In this document: in pieces, positions 4,905-7,642 of the stretch
Layout of the letters: every line of letters starts with the position of its first letter
Numbering within the stretch: position 1 is the first letter of the stretch
DNA from: an uncultured bacterium
Lineage (GTDB): Bacteria; Cyanobacteriota; Vampirovibrionia; Gastranaerophilales; Gastranaerophilaceae
Assembly (NCBI GenBank): GCA_900554095.1
Contig: USGC01000084.1
Location: 1 to 7,642 of the forward strand
Direction: 5' to 3'
DNA length: 7,642 nucleotides
Notes under the pieces: model-generated
Seen by the model: only the letters and a program-made list of their open reading frames with translations
Database searches by the model: none
What the model was told of the DNA's origin: nothing
Translations under genes and position numbers: made by a program

Positions 4905-6709
4905 TATGCTTTAACTGCCGGTTTGGCAAAAGATTCTGATGAACGTGATTTAATTTCCTCAGTAATTTTTGCAATGAATTCATCAACAGGCATAACTCCG
5001 GCTTGGCCGATACCGCGCGCACGCACTGCAACTGAGTTTGCTTCAATTTCTTTGTCGCCGATAACCAGCACATACGGAATTTTCTTATCCTGCAAAGCCT
5101 CACGGATTTTGTAATTCATGCTTTCTGAGCGATCATCGAGATTTGCACGAATACCTGCGGCACGAAGTTTTTTGTAAACAGTTTCCGCATATTCAGTGTG
5201 TTTGTCGTTAGAAATAGGAACAACAGAAACTTGTGTCGGAGCAAGCCAGGTCGGGAATGCGCCGGCGTATTGTTCGATTAAAATTCCGTGGAAGCGCTCC
5301 ATTGATCCGAAAATTACGCGGTGAAGCATAACAGGTGTTTTCATTGACCCGTCTTTGTCCTGGTATTTGATATCGAAACGTTCCGGCAGGTTAAAGTCAA
5401 GCTGAATTGTCGCACACTGCCAGGTTCTGCCGATTGCATCTTTTACTTTGAAGTCAATTTTCGGGCCGTAGAATGCACCGTCGCCTTCATTGATTTCATA
5501 TTTCATGCCGCGTCTATCCATTGCTTCTTTAAGACCGGCTTCTGCTCTGTTCCAGTTTTCGATTTCGCCGACATAGCTTTCCGGTCGTGTTGAAAGTTCA
5601 ACTTCAAACTTCATATTAAAGATTGCCATTGTATCAGCGACAAAGTCAATGATTTCGTTAATTTCATCAACCAGTTGTTCCGGTGTACAGAAAATATGCG
5701 CATCGTCTTGGGTAAAACCTTGAACCCGAGTTAAGCCTGACAGTGCGCCTGATTTTTCTTTGCGGTAAACCGTGCCGAGTTCTGCCATCCGCAACGGCAG
5801 TGAGCGGTAAGAATATCTGTTTGCCTGGTAAATCAATATATGGAATGGGCAGTTCATCGGCTTTAAGATAAACTGTTCGTCGCTGTCTTCGTCTTTTTGG
5901 ATAAAGAACATGTTATCGCGGTAATGATCAGCGTGGCCTGAAATCTCCCAGAGTTTTGATTTAGCAATGTGCGGTGTATTTACGATTACGTAACCGCGTT
6001 TTCTGTGTTCAGATCTCCAGTAATTTTCGATTTCTTCTCTTACAACAGCAAGATTTGGATGCCATAATACCAAGCCGCCGCCGAGTTCTTCACGGGTTGA
6101 GAACAAGTCCAGTTTTGCGCCTAATTTTCTATGATCGCGCTTTTCAGCTTCTTCAAGGAAAGTCAAATATCCCTGCAAATCTTCTTTATTCCAGAAAGCT
6201 GTTGCATAAATTCTTTGAAGCATTTTATTTTTCTCATTGCCGCGCCAGTAAGCACCTGCAACTTTGAGAAGTTTAAAAGCGTTTGCTTTGATAAAGCTTG
6301 TATTCGGAAGGTGAGGACCTGCACAAAGGTCGTTAAATAGTACGTTTCCATCTTTATCTTTTGTTAAATAAAGTGTAGGACAGTCGTTTTTGTGTTCTTC
6401 AAGAAGTTCTGCTTTGTAAATTTCACCTTCATTTTTAAACTCTGCAATTTGAGCGTCAACATCAGGTATGACGTATTTTTCAAAGGTTAAATTCTGTTTT
6501 ACTATGTTTTTCATTTCGTCTTCGATTTTTGAAAGGTCATCTTCTGTAAAGGCATGGCCGTCAGTTAAATCAAAGTCATAGTAAAAACCGTTTTCAACAG
6601 CCGGTCCGATAGCCAACTTTGCGGACGGAAACAGCTTTTGAACGGCTTGCGCCATAATGTGTGAAGTTGAGTGTCTCAAAATTGAGAGAGTTTCATTGTT
6701 CTTTTCCAT
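4904..6709 (-). CDS. thrS: Threonyl-tRNA synthetase without TGS domain
   Basis: A 601-residue class II synthetase that charges tRNA-Thr. The editing domain comes first, with H13xxxH17 (HSTSHIMAQAV) and C129/H133 (CAGPH), the residues that clear mischarged serine. The catalytic core follows, with zinc ligands C287 (MNCPFH), H338 (DDAHIFC) and H463 (LHRVIFGSMERF), and motif 2 around TVYRKEKSG (313-321). The anticodon-binding domain is about 490-590. All these residues sit a constant 47-61 positions earlier than in the 642-residue E. coli enzyme because the N-terminal TGS domain is absent; the protein starts almost at the editing domain. From memory, cyanobacterial ThrRS of about 600 residues share this layout. 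AAAGGA (6715-6720) lies five bases before the ATG. It is first in an operon with the exported 160-residue protein and has a promoter at 6785-6813. No T-box is visible. Confidence 0.97.
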   Translation of the reverse strand: MEKNNETLSILRHSTSHIMAQAVQKLFPSAKLAIGPAVENGFYYDFDLTDGHAFTEDDLSKIEDEMKNIVKQNLTFEKYVIPDVDAQIAEFKNEGEIYKAELLEEHKNDCPTLYLTKDKDGNVLFNDLCAGPHLPNTSFIKANAFKLLKVAGAYWRGNEKNKMLQRIYATAFWNKEDLQGYLTFLEEAEKRDHRKLGAKLDLFSTREELGGGLVLWHPNLAVVREEIENYWRSEHRKRGYVIVNTPHIAKSKLWEISGHADHYRDNMFFIQKDEDSDEQFILKPMNCPFHILIYQANRYSYRSLPLRMAELGTVYRKEKSGALSGLTRVQGFTQDDAHIFCTPEQLVDEINEIIDFVADTMAIFNMKFEVELSTRPESYVGEIENWNRAEAGLKEAMDRRGMKYEINEGDGAFYGPKIDFKVKDAIGRTWQCATIQLDFNLPERFDIKYQDKDGSMKTPVMLHRVIFGSMERFHGILIEQYAGAFPTWLAPTQVSVVPISNDKHTEYAETVYKKLRAAGIRANLDDRSESMNYKIREALQDKKIPYVLVIGDKEIEANSVAVRARGIGQAGVMPVDEFIAKITEEIKSRSSESFAKPAVKA

Positions 6710-6728
6710 TTTTATCCTTTCTTTTCAA

Positions 6729-6768
6729 CCGGCAACATCCGGAAGAAATACAATGGGGCGGATCCCCC
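6729..6768 (-). other. Two small hairpins in the thrS leader
   Basis: The predicted 68-base leader between promoter and ATG holds two short GC stems in otherwise AT-rich DNA. GGGG (6765-6768, minus strand) pairs with CCCC (6755-6758) over a six-base loop. CCGG (6739-6742) pairs with CCGG (6729-6732) over the loop ATGTTG. The second ends nine bases before the thrS Shine-Dalgarno. In E. coli, ThrRS represses its own translation by binding tRNA-like hairpins in its leader; a similar role here is only a possibility, as both stems are just 4 bp. Confidence 0.3.
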
Positions 6769-6784
6769 TAACTACTACAACAAA

Positions 6785-6813
6785 ATTTTACCACTGCCAA
6801 AAATTAATTACAA
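6785..6813 (-). promoter_or_regulatory. Promoter of the thrS operon
   Basis: On the minus strand, -35 TTGTAA (6808-6813), a 17-base spacer and -10 TAAAAT (6785-6790), with TGG in front making an extended -10. The predicted start near 6778 gives a leader of about 68 bases. The -35 box lies directly beside the terminator of the upstream 67-residue gene. Confidence 0.65.
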
Positions 6814-6844
6814 TAAAAAAGCCCTCTTTTTAAGAAGGCTTTTT
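6811..6844 (-). terminator. Terminator of the 67-residue gene (stem works on both strands)
   Basis: AAAAAGCC (6816-6823) pairs with GGCTTTTT (6837-6844). Inside, one C-A mismatch is followed by TCTT/AAGA and a TTT loop. On the minus strand the stem runs into TTTTTTATTG. The right arm overlaps the stop codon of the 67-residue gene (6843-6845). It insulates that gene from thrS. Confidence 0.8.
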
Positions 6845-7046
6845 ATAAATTCTTCACAATATTTGCTGAAGCCTCAAGAATTTTCTTTTGTATCAAGGCA
6901 CTTGTGTAAATCCAGCGGGTATATATCAAGACTTGAGGGTATTTTTTCAAATCTAAGGTATCAAACAAATTTAAAAACTCAGATTGTTTCAAAGCAATAT
7001 TAAGTATTAAATCATTAAGTCTTTTAATTTCGTTTAAGGATGACAT
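6843..7046 (-). CDS. 67-residue protein divergent from the XRE pair, function unknown
   Basis: A small, largely helical protein (starting MSSLNEIKRLNDLILNIALK, ending KILEASANIVKNL) with Leu and Ile at helical spacing and no Cys, signal peptide or clear membrane span. I recognise no family. The reading frame is supported by its setting: a near-consensus promoter upstream (7099-7127) and a terminator overlapping its stop codon. The start is less secure, because AAAGG (7060-7064) lies 13 bases before the ATG, further than usual, and an in-frame stop just upstream rules out an earlier start. It is transcribed away from the first XRE gene through a shared 100-base control region, so it is a good candidate target of that repressor. 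Confidence 0.65.
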   Translation of the reverse strand: MSSLNEIKRLNDLILNIALKQSEFLNLFDTLDLKKYPQVLIYTRWIYTSALIQKKILEASANIVKNL

Positions 7047-7098
7047 TTCTTATTTTTAACCTTTCTTTCCTAATTTATGAACTATAGTTAATAATTAT

Positions 7099-7127
7099 AT
7101 AATATAAGTCATTATAAATTTTGTCAA
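7099..7127 (-). promoter_or_regulatory. Strong promoter for the 67-residue gene
   Basis: On the minus strand, a perfect -35 TTGACA (7122-7127), a 17-base spacer and -10 TATTAT (7099-7104, five of six). It lies within 20 bases of the first XRE start codon. Two perfect 10-bp palindromes, AACTATAGTT (7080-7089) and ATTATATAAT (7094-7103), lie downstream of and across its -10 box and are candidate repressor sites, although AT-rich palindromes also arise by chance. Confidence 0.7.
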
Positions 7128-7134
7128 CGACCTG

Positions 7135-7140
7135 TACAAT
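7135..7140 (+). promoter_or_regulatory. Possible -10 box giving a leaderless XRE transcript
   Basis: TACAAT (five of six consensus bases) ends six bases before the ATG at 7147, so transcription would start at or next to the start codon. There is no good -35 at the expected distance, which would fit a promoter needing activation or a weak one. TATAAA at 7113-7118 is an alternative -10 giving a leader of about 20 bases. Confidence 0.4.
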
Positions 7141-7146
7141 TAATTT

Positions 7147-7386
7147 ATGTTTAAACCAAAAGATATAAAGAAAATTTTCGGAACAAATTTAAGGGTCGAA
7201 CGAGCAAGGGTTCACTATACTCAAGAATATTTAGCGGAATTGGCCGATGTTTCGCAAGAATACGTTGCGAGATTAGAAAGTGAAAAAAGCAACCCATCTT
7301 TAACTGTTGCCATAAATCTTGCCGCAGCCCTTGGCGTAACCTTAGACACCCTTGTTCCGCCGGAGCTTTATACTAATAAAAAATGA
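7147..7386 (+). CDS. Small XRE-family (Cro/cI type) transcriptional regulator
   Basis: A 79-residue protein that is nearly all DNA-binding domain. The five-helix XRE fold covers about 7-68, with the helix-turn-helix at about 25-45 (TQEYLAELADVSQEYVARLE), followed by the typical NPSL and AAALGVT segments. There is no sensor, peptidase or other C-terminal domain, as in Cro-like or restriction-modification controller (C) proteins. It probably binds as a dimer to sites in the gap to its left, controlling itself and the divergent 67-residue gene. No Shine-Dalgarno precedes the ATG (GTACAATTAATTT), which suggests leaderless translation. A paralogue follows 11 bases after the stop; by hand, 39 of 63 aligned positions are identical, so the pair arose by tandem duplication. 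Confidence 0.9.
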   Translation: MFKPKDIKKIFGTNLRVERARVHYTQEYLAELADVSQEYVARLESEKSNPSLTVAINLAAALGVTLDTLVPPELYTNKK

Positions 7387-7397
7387 AGAAGTTTAAG

Positions 7398-7642
7398 ATG
7401 AATAAAGAAAAAATCATAAAAGTATTTGCCGGCAACATTCGCGCTGAAAGAGCACGCAATTGTTATACTCAGGAAAGTTTAGCTGAAAAAGCAGACATCT
7501 CAACAGAATACGTTACTAAAATTGAAAAAGAAAAATACAATCCGACACTCGCAGTTGCTGTGAACCTCGCAGCAGCCCTCGGCGTAACTTTTAAATCAAT
7601 AAATTTAGTTGGTAAAAATAATTTAAAACCTTCATATTCTAA
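7398..7642 (+). CDS. Second XRE-family regulator, tandem paralogue, cut by window end
   Basis: Eighty-one codons are visible with no stop before the window ends. The XRE domain (about 6-67) has the helix-turn-helix at about 24-44 (TQESLAEKADISTEYVTKIE), then NPTL and AAALGVT. It is a close relative of the preceding gene, but the recognition-helix residues differ (DISTEYVTKI here, DVSQEYVARL there), so the two may bind overlapping but distinct sites or form heterodimers. After residue 70 the sequences part (VGKNNLKPSYS), so this copy may have a different or longer tail. The ATG at 7398 is 11 bases after the previous stop, with only a weak GAAG-type Shine-Dalgarno, suggesting co-transcription. 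Confidence 0.88.
   Translation, partial: MNKEKIIKVFAGNIRAERARNCYTQESLAEKADISTEYVTKIEKEKYNPTLAVAVNLAAALGVTFKSINLVGKNNLKPSYS

Noticed and set aside
4685..6340. Plus-strand frames opposite thrS and the exported-protein gene
   Set aside because: They show no family features or ribosome sites and are shadows of strongly supported minus-strand genes.
6712..6738. Eight-codon leader ORF (MLPVEKKG) before thrS
   Set aside because: It has no Shine-Dalgarno and no threonine codons, and its ATG lies in a hairpin loop; attenuation-type control is not supported.
6710..6842. T-box riboswitch upstream of thrS
   Set aside because: The leader is only about 68 bases, without a T-box sequence (TGGnACCGCG-like) or a terminator/antiterminator pair.
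1..7642. CRISPR array, tRNA, rRNA, insertion sequence or prophage structure
   Set aside because: No regularly spaced repeats, cloverleaf, terminal inverted repeats with transposase, or structural phage genes were seen on either strand.

Overview
The window is AT-rich chromosomal DNA that looks like it comes from a strict or near-strict anaerobic bacterium. It carries an oxygen and peroxide detoxification cluster (PerR/Fur regulator, rubredoxin, two rubrerythrins, flavodiiron protein), a Fic enzyme, a threonyl-tRNA synthetase with a small exported protein, and a pair of small XRE regulators. The lineage cannot be fixed from the sequence alone. The 601-residue ThrRS has no N-terminal TGS domain, an architecture I associate with cyanobacterial ThrRS. 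No T-box leader is visible upstream of thrS. Together with the base composition and the anaerobic gene set, these hint at a non-photosynthetic, gut-type cyanobacterial relative (Gastranaerophilales/Vampirovibrionia). That is an inference; a clostridial or other anaerobe remains possible.

Layout. Positions 1-378 hold two minus-strand genes: the first 11 codons of a gene leaving the window, with a near-consensus promoter, and an 89-residue protein with a C-terminal membrane segment. Positions 450-1643 are a plus-strand transcript, perR-rubredoxin-rubrerythrin. It starts at a TTGACA-N17-TAAAAT promoter, a Fur-type palindrome overlaps the -10 end, and a strong hairpin terminator closes it. Positions 1692-3480 hold a second rubrerythrin (GTG start) and the flavodiiron protein FprA, again closed by a terminator. 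Everything from 3479 to 7046 is on the minus strand, read right to left: a 67-residue orphan gene, thrS with a downstream secreted Cys-containing protein, a 58-residue orphan gene, and a class III-type fic gene. From 7147 to the end are two tandem XRE repressor-like genes on the plus strand, the second cut by the window end. The first has no Shine-Dalgarno sequence and may be leaderless.

How the genes work together. The regulator has the five PerR-type metal ligands and very probably represses its own operon through the palindrome at 478-492. Rubredoxin would pass electrons to rubrerythrin (H2O2 reduction) and to FprA (O2 or NO reduction), while the second rubrerythrin is a divergent copy missing one diiron ligand. 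The Fic, thrS and XRE blocks are separate transcription units with no evident link to oxygen defence.

Most worth following up: the PerR sensor ligands combined with a Fur-type Arg in the recognition helix and a matching Fur-type box; the Glu-to-Thr change at an iron ligand of the second rubrerythrin; the 58-residue gene next to fic; and the cI-like divergent, possibly leaderless, arrangement at the XRE pair. I did not find a CRISPR array, transposon, tRNA, rRNA or an evidently new multi-gene system.
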